Part shown: piece by piece, positions 14,991-22,676 of the stretch
Layout: each line of letters begins with the position of its first letter
Position numbering within the stretch: the stretch's first letter is position 1
DNA from: an uncultured bacterium
GTDB taxonomy: Bacteria; Verrucomicrobiota; Kiritimatiellia; RFP12; CAIWXQ01
NCBI GenBank assembly: GCA_903916675.1
Contig: CAIWXQ010000018.1
Span: 124,001 to 188,000, forward strand
Length of the DNA: 64,000 nucleotides
Reading direction: 5' to 3'
Program-made: the position numbers and the translations under genes
The notes under the pieces: generated by a model
The model's database searches: none
What the model was told of the DNA's origin: nothing
The model's input: the letters and a program-made list of their open reading frames with translations, nothing else

Positions 14991-16364
14991 CTATAGTCTT
15001 TGTTGAATCGGCCTACATCCTTCTCCCGCTACTTCCCCCACCAGCGTCTGCGGTCCGGCGCGGGTAATTCGCACGGCGACGAGATCTCCCGCGGCAATGG
15101 AAGGCGGAGGCTCGAAGGCCACGATCTTGTTGCCGGGCGTGCGGCCGGACCAGCGCTCTTCGTTGCGCAGGCTGACCCCCTCGGCAAGCACCTCCAGCGT
15201 ATGTCCCACGCACGCCTCGTTCAGCCGCAGGCCGCGCGTATCCTGGTCATCCAGCAGCACCTGGTTCCGGCGTGCCTTCTCTGCGGCTGGCACGTCGTCG
15301 CACTGGGCAGCGGCCGGAGTGCCTGGACGGGGAGAGTATTTGAAAACAAAGGCATTGTCAAAAGCCGCTCCCTCCATCAGGTGGCGGGTGGCCTGGAAGT
15401 CCGCCTCCGTCTCCGTGGGGAAGCCGACGATAATGTCGGTGGTGAGCGCGAACTCCGGGATCGCGGTGCGCAGCCGCGCTACGGCGTCGAGGTACTGCGC
15501 GGCGGTATAGCCGCGGCGCATCAGGCCGAGGATGCGGTCAGAGCCGGATTGCACCGGCAGGTGGAGGTGCGGACAGATGTGCGGCAGCGTGGCCATGGCG
15601 CGCACGAGCTCGTCCGTGATGCCGGACGGGTGCCCGGAGGTGAAGCGGATGCGGCGGATGCCGGGCATGGCGCTGACAGCCTCCAGCAGGCGCGGGAAAT
15701 CCTCGCGGAACCCGGCGGAGCTTGCGCGGACGCCTTCCCAGACTGGATTGGAACGGCCGTAATTCATGACGCTCTGGCCGAGGAGGGTCACTTCCCTGAC
15801 GCCACTGGCAACGAGTTGCCGCACCTCGTCGAAGATCTCCGCCGCGGGGCGGCTGTATTCGGCGCCGCGCACATCCGGCACCACGCAGTAGGCGCAGCGG
15901 CGGTTGCAACCAAGCAGGACCGTGACGAACGCGCTGACCGGCCCGGTTAGATGCGCGCTTGGCACGCGCGGCACGGCAGCGGCATCGTCGAGGCGCACAA
16001 GGCCGCGCTCGCCGGCAACGAGGCGCGCCAGGATCTCCGGGATGGACTGCTGCTGGCGCGTGCCGGCCACGAAGTCGAGCTTCGGGATCTTTTTGAGCAG
16101 TTCGGCGCCGCGACGCTGGGCCATGCATCCCATCACGCCAACCAGCCGGTGCGGCGCCAGGCGCTTGCCCGCGCAGAGCAGGCCCAGCTTGCCGAGAGCT
16201 TTCTCCTCCGCCTTGCCGCGCACGCTGCAGGTGTTGACGACGATGACGTCCGCATCCGCCTCGTCCACGGCCGGCAGATGGCCGGCGGCCTCCAGGCAGG
16301 CGGCCACGCCCTCGGCGTCGCGGACATTCATCTGGCAGCCGTAGGTGTGCAGCAGATACTTCAA
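14991..16364 (-). CDS. miaB: tRNA-2-methylthio-N6-dimethylallyladenosine synthase
   Basis: This radical-SAM methylthiotransferase modifies A37 of tRNAs that read UNN codons. The N-terminal UPF0004 domain starts KYLLHTYGCQMN and carries VNTCSVR and GCMAQR, the three Cys of the auxiliary 4Fe-4S cluster. The radical-SAM motif is CNRRCAYC near residue 157. A C-terminal TRAM domain follows (GHTLEVLAEG). The start codon is TTG at 16364, overlapping the TGA of the AsmA-like gene, so translation is probably coupled. Length is normal for MiaB. Confidence 0.95.
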   Translation of the reverse strand: MKYLLHTYGCQMNVRDAEGVAACLEAAGHLPAVDEADADVIVVNTCSVRGKAEEKALGKLGLLCAGKRLAPHRLVGVMGCMAQRRGAELLKKIPKLDFVAGTRQQQSIPEILARLVAGERGLVRLDDAAAVPRVPSAHLTGPVSAFVTVLLGCNRRCAYCVVPDVRGAEYSRPAAEIFDEVRQLVASGVREVTLLGQSVMNYGRSNPVWEGVRASSAGFREDFPRLLEAVSAMPGIRRIRFTSGHPSGITDELVRAMATLPHICPHLHLPVQSGSDRILGLMRRGYTAAQYLDAVARLRTAIPEFALTTDIIVGFPTETEADFQATRHLMEGAAFDNAFVFKYSPRPGTPAAAQCDDVPAAEKARRNQVLLDDQDTRGLRLNEACVGHTLEVLAEGVSLRNEERWSGRTPGNKIVAFEPPPSIAAGDLVAVRITRAGPQTLVGEVAGEGCRPIQQRL

Positions 16365-18262
16365 GGCGCGGCATCCTTTTTGCCGCCTATGGTGCTGCCG
16401 ACGGTGTCGACAATGCGCTCGAGCACGCCGTGGTATTCCCAGACCGGGTTCGCGGGAGGGCCCTTGACGCGGAATTCCAGAAGCAGCTTGGAGAAGGGGA
16501 AGGTGACGATCTGCCAGAACCGACCCAGCCAGGTCCGTTGCTTGAAAATGCTGGTCCGGACGCAGAAGTCGAGCTGGTCATTGGGAAAACTGTACGTGCC
16601 ATTGCCGCCGATGCTGAAGATGTTGCCTTCCACCAGCAGGTGGTCGGAGGAGAGCACGCCGTTGGTGATCGAGAACGGCAGGCTGGCCTCGGACTGGCTG
16701 ATCATCAGGTCGACGCCCGGCACATTGCGCGCCAGGTAGTCGGTCAGGCCGGCGAACAGCGGGATGCGTCCCAGTTCCCCTTTTTCCACCTGGACCTCGC
16801 CGTTGCCGGAGAGGCATCGGACGTGACCCGCGCCCAAGCTGCTGGCAAGGGACATCGTGGCGCTGGCGGTCCCGGAGGGGATATTGGTGAAGCCGAGTTG
16901 CGCGGCGAAGGTGTGGAGATCGAGGTGTTCGATCTGGAACGACGTGCGGTAGGTCATCTGCGTGCCGTCGCCGGGGAGCGAGACCAGGTGGAGCGTGCCG
17001 CGGATTTCTCCGCCCGCCGCCGTGGCGCGCACGTTGCGCACCGCGTAGGCGTTGGTGGCAATGGCGAACTCGCAGGAGAGGTCCTGCAGCTTGACGCTGC
17101 GGACGGTGGCGGTCGGCGCGAGCAGCGAACCGGCGAGAACGATGCCGTCGAGGTTGCCATCGAGCGGCACGCGGCCGGCGGCGGTCAGCCGGGGGGGCGT
17201 GTCGAAGACAAAGCCGTTCTTCTCGGGGTTGAGGTTCACGCGGATGATGCGCAGCAGCGGTTCGATCGGCATGTCCGCCTGCGCGGCAAAGTCGACGTTG
17301 GAGGCCAGCAGATCGATGTCCAGACTGCCGGAGAGACGGCCATCCGGACGCTCGCAGACGAGCGGATCGATCCGGACGCGCTCGAGGTCGTTGGTCCCGT
17401 CGGCCACGAGGATCGCGCTGACGCGGCGGACGGGGACGCCGCCGTAGGTGGCATCCGTCACGACCAGCGAGAGGCGCAATTCATAGTGCGGTTCGGCCGG
17501 TGCCACGCGGAAGTGCGCCTCGACATCGACGGGCCGGGAGTTGAACGCGAACCGGTGCGCGATCTCCAGGGCGCCGTTGGCTTCCAGCATGCGCAGGAGC
17601 GGATAGACGCGGTCAGGCGTCAGATGGCCGGAGATCCGCCCCTCGATCAGTCCGGAGGCGGGATCAAACCGAAGGCTTCCCTCGGCATCCTCGGGCCAGC
17701 GGTTGCGGGGCCATTCGATCTTGGCGTTTTCGATGAAAATCACGCCATTTTCCTGGCGGAAAAGTCCCTGCAGCCGCTGGAAGCGCATGCCGAGCAAGGT
17801 GGCGTCCACCAGGTCGAATCGCATGGGTGCGAGCGAGGGGATGGCTGTGGCGACGTTGGTTCCCGCGCTGGTGGACGACGGACGCGGCGGCAGCGCGGCG
17901 AGGTTGACGCGGTGCGCGACGACGGTGTCGACCCACTCCCGCGGCGGGCGGTCTGGCCGGAATCCGCCGGAGAGGCGCAACTCGTCGGCCGTGAACCACT
18001 CCGGCGCCACCACGCCCTTGGGGAGCAGGCGTACCTTGTGCAGCACCAGTCCTTCGCGCAGACCGAAGGACGCGCTATGCGCGTCGAGCATGTCGGTCTC
18101 CGGGCTAAGCGCGGTCAGCAATTGCCCGAGTGTCGTGCGCGGAATCGGCCGCGCGGCCACGTAGAAAAAGAGGAATACCGCGAGGGCGAGCAACCCCGCC
18201 GTCCAGACCACGGCGCGGAAGATGCCGAACAGAAACCGAAAGATGCCCTTGAGAACCCGCAA
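16361..18262 (-). CDS. AsmA/YhdP-like membrane-anchored protein
   Basis: The N-terminus has one membrane segment (AVVWTAGLLALAVFLFFYVA) after a basic stretch. About 590 periplasmic residues rich in beta-strand follow. The C-terminal part (LMISQSEASLPFSITNGVLS and a final glycine-rich strand region) resembles the AsmA C-terminal domain. AsmA-like proteins bridge the periplasm and help move phospholipid to the outer membrane. The track ORF starts at 18607 but overlaps dxs; a TTG at 18262 after GGGGGC gives a sensible start before the membrane segment. The stop overlaps the miaB start. Placement in the AsmA clan is by pattern only. Confidence 0.65.
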   Translation of the reverse strand: MRVLKGIFRFLFGIFRAVVWTAGLLALAVFLFFYVAARPIPRTTLGQLLTALSPETDMLDAHSASFGLREGLVLHKVRLLPKGVVAPEWFTADELRLSGGFRPDRPPREWVDTVVAHRVNLAALPPRPSSTSAGTNVATAIPSLAPMRFDLVDATLLGMRFQRLQGLFRQENGVIFIENAKIEWPRNRWPEDAEGSLRFDPASGLIEGRISGHLTPDRVYPLLRMLEANGALEIAHRFAFNSRPVDVEAHFRVAPAEPHYELRLSLVVTDATYGGVPVRRVSAILVADGTNDLERVRIDPLVCERPDGRLSGSLDIDLLASNVDFAAQADMPIEPLLRIIRVNLNPEKNGFVFDTPPRLTAAGRVPLDGNLDGIVLAGSLLAPTATVRSVKLQDLSCEFAIATNAYAVRNVRATAAGGEIRGTLHLVSLPGDGTQMTYRTSFQIEHLDLHTFAAQLGFTNIPSGTASATMSLASSLGAGHVRCLSGNGEVQVEKGELGRIPLFAGLTDYLARNVPGVDLMISQSEASLPFSITNGVLSSDHLLVEGNIFSIGGNGTYSFPNDQLDFCVRTSIFKQRTWLGRFWQIVTFPFSKLLLEFRVKGPPANPVWEYHGVLERIVDTVGSTIGGKKDAAP

Positions 18263-18404
18263 GCTGCCCCCATCTTTCCCTTGCTGCGGCGCGCCGCAGC
18301 GCACCGTCCACCGAACAGCCGCAAGTATAGCCGGCCCGCCACGGGTTGTCACGGCGCGGTGGGTGATGAGCGCGGGCTTTTTTGCCAGCGATGAACATGC
18401 TAGC

Positions 18405-20285
18405 ATGCACCACATGTTGGGAATTTTGGAGAAGATCGACGACCCCGCTGCTGTCCATGCCTTGACAGCTGCGGAGATGGACCGGCTGGCGGAAGAGCTG
18501 CGGGAACGGATCATCACGACGGTCAGCCGCAACGGCGGGCATCTAGCCGCCAACCTGGGCGCCGTGGAGCTGACGCTGGCGCTGCTGCGCGTGTTCGATC
18601 CGGCCACGGACCGGATCGTCTGGGACGTCGGCCATCAGACCTATGCCTGGAAGCTGCTCACCGGGCGGCGCGACCGCTTCGGCACGCTGCGCCTGCCGGG
18701 CGGCATTTCCGGTTTTCCGCGACGCGACGAAAGCCCCTTTGACGCATTCGGTGGCGGACACGCCGGCACGGCGCTGTCGGCCGCGCTGGGCATGGCCGTG
18801 GCGCGCGACCGCCGCGGCGGCACGGAACATGTCGTGGCTGTGGTCGGCGACGCCGCCATGGGCAACGGCATCTCGCTCGAGGCGCTGAACAACATCGACG
18901 GCACCACCGGCCACCTGATCGTGGTGCTGAACGACAACGAGATGTCCATTGCCGGCAACGTCGGCTCGCTCTCCCGCCACCTCGGCCAGCTCCTGGCCAA
19001 TCCCAAGTACAACCGCTGGAAGCGCGGCGCGGAGCAGATTGCGATGCGCCTGCGCATGTCGCCGCTGCGCGGCGCGTACCACCGCACCGAGAAGGCCGTG
19101 AAGAGCCTCTTCCTCCAGAACGCGCTCTTCGAGGAATTCGGCGTGCGCTACATGGGGCCGATCGATGGCCACGACCATCGCGCCTTGGCCGACGCGCTGG
19201 AGATCGCGACGCGCTACGACCGGCCCATCCTGCTGCATGTCGCCACGCAGAAGGGACGCGGCTATAAGGCCGCCGAGGAGGCGCCGGACCGCTGGCACGG
19301 CGTGGGGCGCTTCGATGTTGCCCGCGCCGAGCTGGTCGAATCTCCAGCAGGCTATTCGCAGACCTTTGGCGAATGCCTCGCGCGCCTGGCGGATCGCAAC
19401 CCGCAACTGGTTGCCATCACGGCCGCCATGTGCGCCGGCACAGGATTGACGTCGTTCGAGGCGCGCCACCCGACACGCTTCTTCGACGTCGGTATCTGTG
19501 AAGAGCACGCCGTGGTCTTCGCCGCCGGCCTGGCCGCGCAGGGGATGCGGCCGGTGGTGGCGATTTACTCCAGTTTCCTGCAGCGCGCGGTGGATTGCGT
19601 CTTGCACGACGTCTGCTTGCAGAAGCTCCCCGTGACGTTCTGCCTCGACCGCGCGGGCGTGGTGGGTGCCGACGGCCCGACGCACCACGGCATCTTCGAC
19701 ATCCCCATGCTGCGCTGCCTCCCCGGCCTTGTGCTCATGCAGCCGAAGGACGAGGCTGAGCTGGCGCGCATGCTGGCCACGGCCGTGCGTCTTGACGGCC
19801 CGGCTGCCATCCGCTATCCGCGCGATCCGGGCCCCGGCGTGTCCGTGCCCGAGAATCCGGAACCGCTGGAAATCGGGAAGGCGGAGGTGGTGGAGACAGC
19901 CGCGGAGGCCATCCGCACGGTCTGGATCTGGGCGCTCGGCGACATGCTCCCGCTGGCGCACGCAGCAGCTGTCAAGTTGCGCGTGGCGGGTGTGGTTGCT
20001 GGCATCGTGAACGCGCGCTTCATCAAGCCGCTCGACACTACGCTGCTGCTGCAGCAGGCTGCGCCGCAGACGGTCTTTGTCACGCTGGAGAACGGGGTCA
20101 TCGCCGGCGGGTTTGGTTCTACCGTGCAGGAGGCGCTGTCCGATGCCGGCCGTACAAACCCCGTGTTGCGCTTCGGCTGGCCGGACGAGGTCATCGGCCA
20201 GGGCACCACCGCTTCGCTCCTTGCTGCCCACGGCATTACGCCGGAAATGGTGGCGGCGAAGGTGCTGGCAACTGTAAGCCGGTAG
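18405..20285 (+). CDS. dxs: 1-deoxy-D-xylulose-5-phosphate synthase
   Basis: Dxs condenses pyruvate and glyceraldehyde-3-phosphate with thiamine diphosphate, the first step of the MEP isoprenoid route. The N-terminal domain has VWDVGHQTYAWKLLTGRRD, SGFPRRDESPFDAFGGGHAG and the TPP motif GDAAMGNG. The transketolase-like middle has FFDVGICEEHAVVFAAGLA and DRAGVVGADGPTHHG. The start MHHMLGILEKID is at 18405 (18414 is also possible); earlier track residues overlap the divergent AsmA-like gene. The stop TAG is the TAG of a GTAG REP head. The polyprenyl synthase at 24424 uses its downstream products. Confidence 0.95.
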   Translation: MHHMLGILEKIDDPAAVHALTAAEMDRLAEELRERIITTVSRNGGHLAANLGAVELTLALLRVFDPATDRIVWDVGHQTYAWKLLTGRRDRFGTLRLPGGISGFPRRDESPFDAFGGGHAGTALSAALGMAVARDRRGGTEHVVAVVGDAAMGNGISLEALNNIDGTTGHLIVVLNDNEMSIAGNVGSLSRHLGQLLANPKYNRWKRGAEQIAMRLRMSPLRGAYHRTEKAVKSLFLQNALFEEFGVRYMGPIDGHDHRALADALEIATRYDRPILLHVATQKGRGYKAAEEAPDRWHGVGRFDVARAELVESPAGYSQTFGECLARLADRNPQLVAITAAMCAGTGLTSFEARHPTRFFDVGICEEHAVVFAAGLAAQGMRPVVAIYSSFLQRAVDCVLHDVCLQKLPVTFCLDRAGVVGADGPTHHGIFDIPMLRCLPGLVLMQPKDEAELARMLATAVRLDGPAAIRYPRDPGPGVSVPENPEPLEIGKAEVVETAAEAIRTVWIWALGDMLPLAHAAAVKLRVAGVVAGIVNARFIKPLDTTLLLQQAAPQTVFVTLENGVIAGGFGSTVQEALSDAGRTNPVLRFGWPDEVIGQGTTASLLAAHGITPEMVAAKVLATVSR

Positions 20286-20389
20286 GTCCGCGACTATGGC
20301 GCGGACCAGGAACCCGGTTGGTTGTGATGCGGCGACCGGGCCGCAGTCCCGGTCGTACTATCGGTAGGTCCGCGACTGTGGCGCGGACC
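20282..20389. repeat. REP cluster flanking the RAYT gene, left side
   Basis: Three palindromic units lie together. The + orientation unit GTAGGTCCGCGACTATGGCG is at 20282, with a near-identical copy at 20364. An inverted unit ending CCCGGTCGTACTA (about 20328-20360) lies between them. The GTAG of the first unit contains the dxs stop codon. The inverted unit contains the RAYT stop codon. Confidence 0.88.
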
Positions 20390-21029
20390 GAACGTAACCC
20401 AGCGTTTGTTGCCACGCAGGCGCGATTACTGTCCACGGCCACTCGTGCCAGTGTGTGACCAGCCCTGCTTTCACAGGGTTTTGCGCAATGTAACGAACCG
20501 CTCCCGCGACCTTCTCCGGTGAACGGCACCAGTGGTCGAAATCCTCTCGCGCCCAAAACTCTCCGGTGCGATTGAGCTGCCTGTTGACTTCGCGCGCAAC
20601 AAATCGCTTGTAATGCGCCATGTCCTCGCGAAGAGACGCATTGCGCCCGATGGTATTGCGCATGAGTGCATGCAGGTGTGTGCCCATCACTACGGCAGCA
20701 TGGATGTTCCAGCCACGATCAACCAGCCAGGGCAAGTTTTCCAGGATGATGGGAGGTAAGCCTTTTGCCGTCAACCAGTGGCGGGTGTCGCTGTCCTGCG
20801 CGTCCAGAATGGTCTCTATGCGGGCAAATTGGCGGCGAAGAAGATCCCGATAACGTTCATCCGTGTGCGGGGTTTCCTCCAGCAAGGACGGACGCTCAGC
20901 AGTAAGTTCGTCCACCACTATTTTTGGCAGTGAACCGGCAATCCGGAGCGTGACGAAGAACGTTGCGTCTGCCACGATCCAGTGTGGTAGATGGCGGCGG
21001 GTAAAACGCAACGTCTGGGGGTTGTTCAT
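20358..21029 (-). CDS. REP-associated tyrosine transposase (RAYT)
   Basis: RAYTs are HUH-type single-strand nucleases, related to IS200/IS605 TnpA, that act on REP palindromes. The HUH motif is THLHALM near residue 126 and the candidate nucleophile Tyr lies in YIAQNPVKAGL near residue 195. WHIVADATFFVTLR-like strands open the domain, here HWIVADATFFVTLR. The start MNNPQTLRF at 21029 is used, since the 18 earlier track residues are encoded by a REP unit. The last ten residues (RSAPQSRTYR) are also REP-encoded. REP units on both sides and no terminal inverted repeats show a domesticated or REPtron arrangement. Confidence 0.9.
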   Translation of the reverse strand: MNNPQTLRFTRRHLPHWIVADATFFVTLRIAGSLPKIVVDELTAERPSLLEETPHTDERYRDLLRRQFARIETILDAQDSDTRHWLTAKGLPPIILENLPWLVDRGWNIHAAVVMGTHLHALMRNTIGRNASLREDMAHYKRFVAREVNRQLNRTGEFWAREDFDHWCRSPEKVAGAVRYIAQNPVKAGLVTHWHEWPWTVIAPAWQQTLGYVRSAPQSRTYR

Positions 21030-21054
21030 TGCGCAGCGACAGGGTTCAATGATT

Positions 21055-21131
21055 GTAGGTCCGCGACTGCGGCGCGGACCCAAAACTCTTGGATAACGGC
21101 GCCGACAGGGCCGGAGTCCCGGTCGTACTAC
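21055..21131. repeat. REP pair flanking the RAYT gene, right side
   Basis: GTAGGTCCGCGACTGCGGCG at 21055 matches the left-side units with one or two changes. An inverted unit ending CCCGGTCGTACTAC (about 21099-21131) matches the left inverted unit. Its GTAG head holds the proA stop codon. Confidence 0.88.
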
Positions 21132-22384
21132 CCGCGCAACTGCCCAGTTCCACGCACGAGATATTTGTAGGTGGTGAGCTCCTCGAGCCCCATGGGGCCG
21201 CGGGCGTGGAGCTTGTCGGTGCTGATTCCCATCTCCGCGCCGAGGCCGAATTCGTAGCCGTCGTGCAGGCGGGTGGAGGCGTTGACGAACACTGCGGCGG
21301 AGTCCACTTCCTTGAGGAACTTCTTCGCGCTGCGCTCGTCGCGCGTGACAATGGCATCGGAGTGGCGCGAGCCGTATTTGTTGATGTGGTCGATGGCCGC
21401 GCGCAGGTCCTTCACCACGCGCGCCGCGAGGATGAGCTCCAGGTACTCGGCGTACCAGTCCTCCTCGCTGGCAACGGCGAACGACGGCACGATTTCCCGT
21501 GCAGCCTCGTCGGCGCGCACTTCGACCTTACGGCGGGCGCACAGCTCGGCGAAGCGCGGCAGGAACGCAGCGGCGACGCCGGCGTGCACGAGAAGCGTCT
21601 CGGCGGCATTGCACGTGCCGGGGCGCTGACACTTGGCGTTCTCGACAATGGCCAGCGCCATGTCGAGGTCGGCCGCGGCATCAACGTAGACGTGGCAGAC
21701 CCCCTTGTAGTGCTTGAGCACCGGCACGCGCGCCTGCTCGACCACGGCACGGATGAGCGACTCGCCGCCGCGGGGAATGACCACGTCGATGCGGTCGTCC
21801 ATCTGTACGAGTTCGCGCACAGCCTCGCGGTCGATGGTGGCGATGAACTGCACGGCGTGGCGGGGAAGGCCGGCCTTCTGGCCGCCCTCAGCGAGCGCCG
21901 TGGCAATGGCCTGGTTGGAGCGCAGCGCCTCCTTGCCGCCGCGCAGGATCACGGCGTTGGAGGACTTGATGCAGAGCACGGCGGCATCGGCCGTGACGTT
22001 GGGGCGCGACTCGAAGATGATGGCGACTACGCCGATCGGGACGCGGCGCTTCTCGATCACGATGCCGTTGGGTCGCACGCGCTTGGCCAGGCGCTTGCCG
22101 ACAGGGTCCGGCAGCGCGGCAACCTCGCGGATCCCTCGGATCATGGCACCGATGCCGGCATCGGTGAGCGTGAGGCGGTCCACCAGCGCGGCGGAAAGGC
22201 CTGCGGTGCGGGCTTCGGCGACGTCCTGCGCGTTGGCAGCCTGGATCACGGCGCGGCGGGCGCCGATCTCCTGCGCCATGGCCTCGAGAATGTCGTTCTT
22301 GCGGCGCGTCGAGAGGCTGACCATGCGGCGGCTGGCCGCGAGCGCCTGGTCGCCGAGCAGGCGGATTTCGGAGTGCAAGCTCAT
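21128..22384 (-). CDS. proA: Gamma-glutamyl phosphate reductase
   Basis: ProA reduces glutamyl-5-phosphate to glutamate semialdehyde with NADPH in proline synthesis. Recognisable motifs are IGVVAIIFESRPNVTADAAV, ILRGGKEALRSN, VIPRGGESLI and the catalytic-Cys region CQRPGTCNAAETLLVH. The C-terminus HDGYEFGLGAEMGISTDKLH is typical. The start at 22384 (MSLHSEIRLLGD) gives 418 residues. proB is not adjacent. The stop codon TAG coincides with the GTAG of a REP unit. Confidence 0.97.
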   Translation of the reverse strand: MSLHSEIRLLGDQALAASRRMVSLSTRRKNDILEAMAQEIGARRAVIQAANAQDVAEARTAGLSAALVDRLTLTDAGIGAMIRGIREVAALPDPVGKRLAKRVRPNGIVIEKRRVPIGVVAIIFESRPNVTADAAVLCIKSSNAVILRGGKEALRSNQAIATALAEGGQKAGLPRHAVQFIATIDREAVRELVQMDDRIDVVIPRGGESLIRAVVEQARVPVLKHYKGVCHVYVDAAADLDMALAIVENAKCQRPGTCNAAETLLVHAGVAAAFLPRFAELCARRKVEVRADEAAREIVPSFAVASEEDWYAEYLELILAARVVKDLRAAIDHINKYGSRHSDAIVTRDERSAKKFLKEVDSAAVFVNASTRLHDGYEFGLGAEMGISTDKLHARGPMGLEELTTYKYLVRGTGQLRG

Positions 22385-22434
22385 GCGTGCAAGTCTGGCA
22401 AGGAAGGCGCCGGGCGTCAAGCGTCAGACAAATA

Positions 22435-22547
22435 GGACACGAAGGGGAAGAAAGCTGCCCGAAAGTCGCGAAGGAACTTTGTTGCGCGCTTGGCGCGCAG
22501 TCCAAACCTTCGTGTTCTTCGCGTGCCCTTTGTTTACTTCGTGACCG
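22435..22547. repeat. Hairpin repeat of CACGAAGG type
   Basis: ACACGAAGG (22437-22445) and CCTTCGTGT (22507-22515) are perfect inverted arms. CGCGAAGG (22468) and TCTTCGCGTG (22516) extend the symmetry. The architecture parallels the CACAGAG hairpins with a different unit. Confidence 0.7.
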
Positions 22548-22555
22548 ACCAAATG

Positions 22556-22587
22556 AAAAAGCCGCGGTCAACGCCTGCGGCTACAGG
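22556..22587 (-). terminator. Terminator of the nucleoside-kinase gene
   Basis: On the minus strand the stem AGCCGCAGG / CCGCGGCT is followed by TTTTTC, about 85 bases past the kinase stop. Confidence 0.65.
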
Positions 22588-22647
22588 GCTGTGGCGGGTC
22601 CGGCGGCCCCGCCCTGCCGTTGCTTCTCTGAAATTGCAGGAAGCGCG

Positions 22648-22676
22648 CTAACAGCCTTCAGCCTAACAGCCTTAAT
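22648..22676. repeat. ACAGCCT-type short repeat
   Basis: TAACAGCCTTCAGCCTAACA followed by GCCTTAA. The final TTA is the complement of the nucleoside-kinase stop codon. Confidence 0.65.

Noticed and set aside
16430-18394. 654-residue plus-strand ORF
   Set aside because: Shadow of the AsmA-like gene in a GC-rich region with few stops; composition (Gly, Ala, Glu, Arg, His rich) is typical of antisense reading.
18543-20231. 562-residue minus-strand ORF
   Set aside because: Lies wholly within dxs and has antisense composition.
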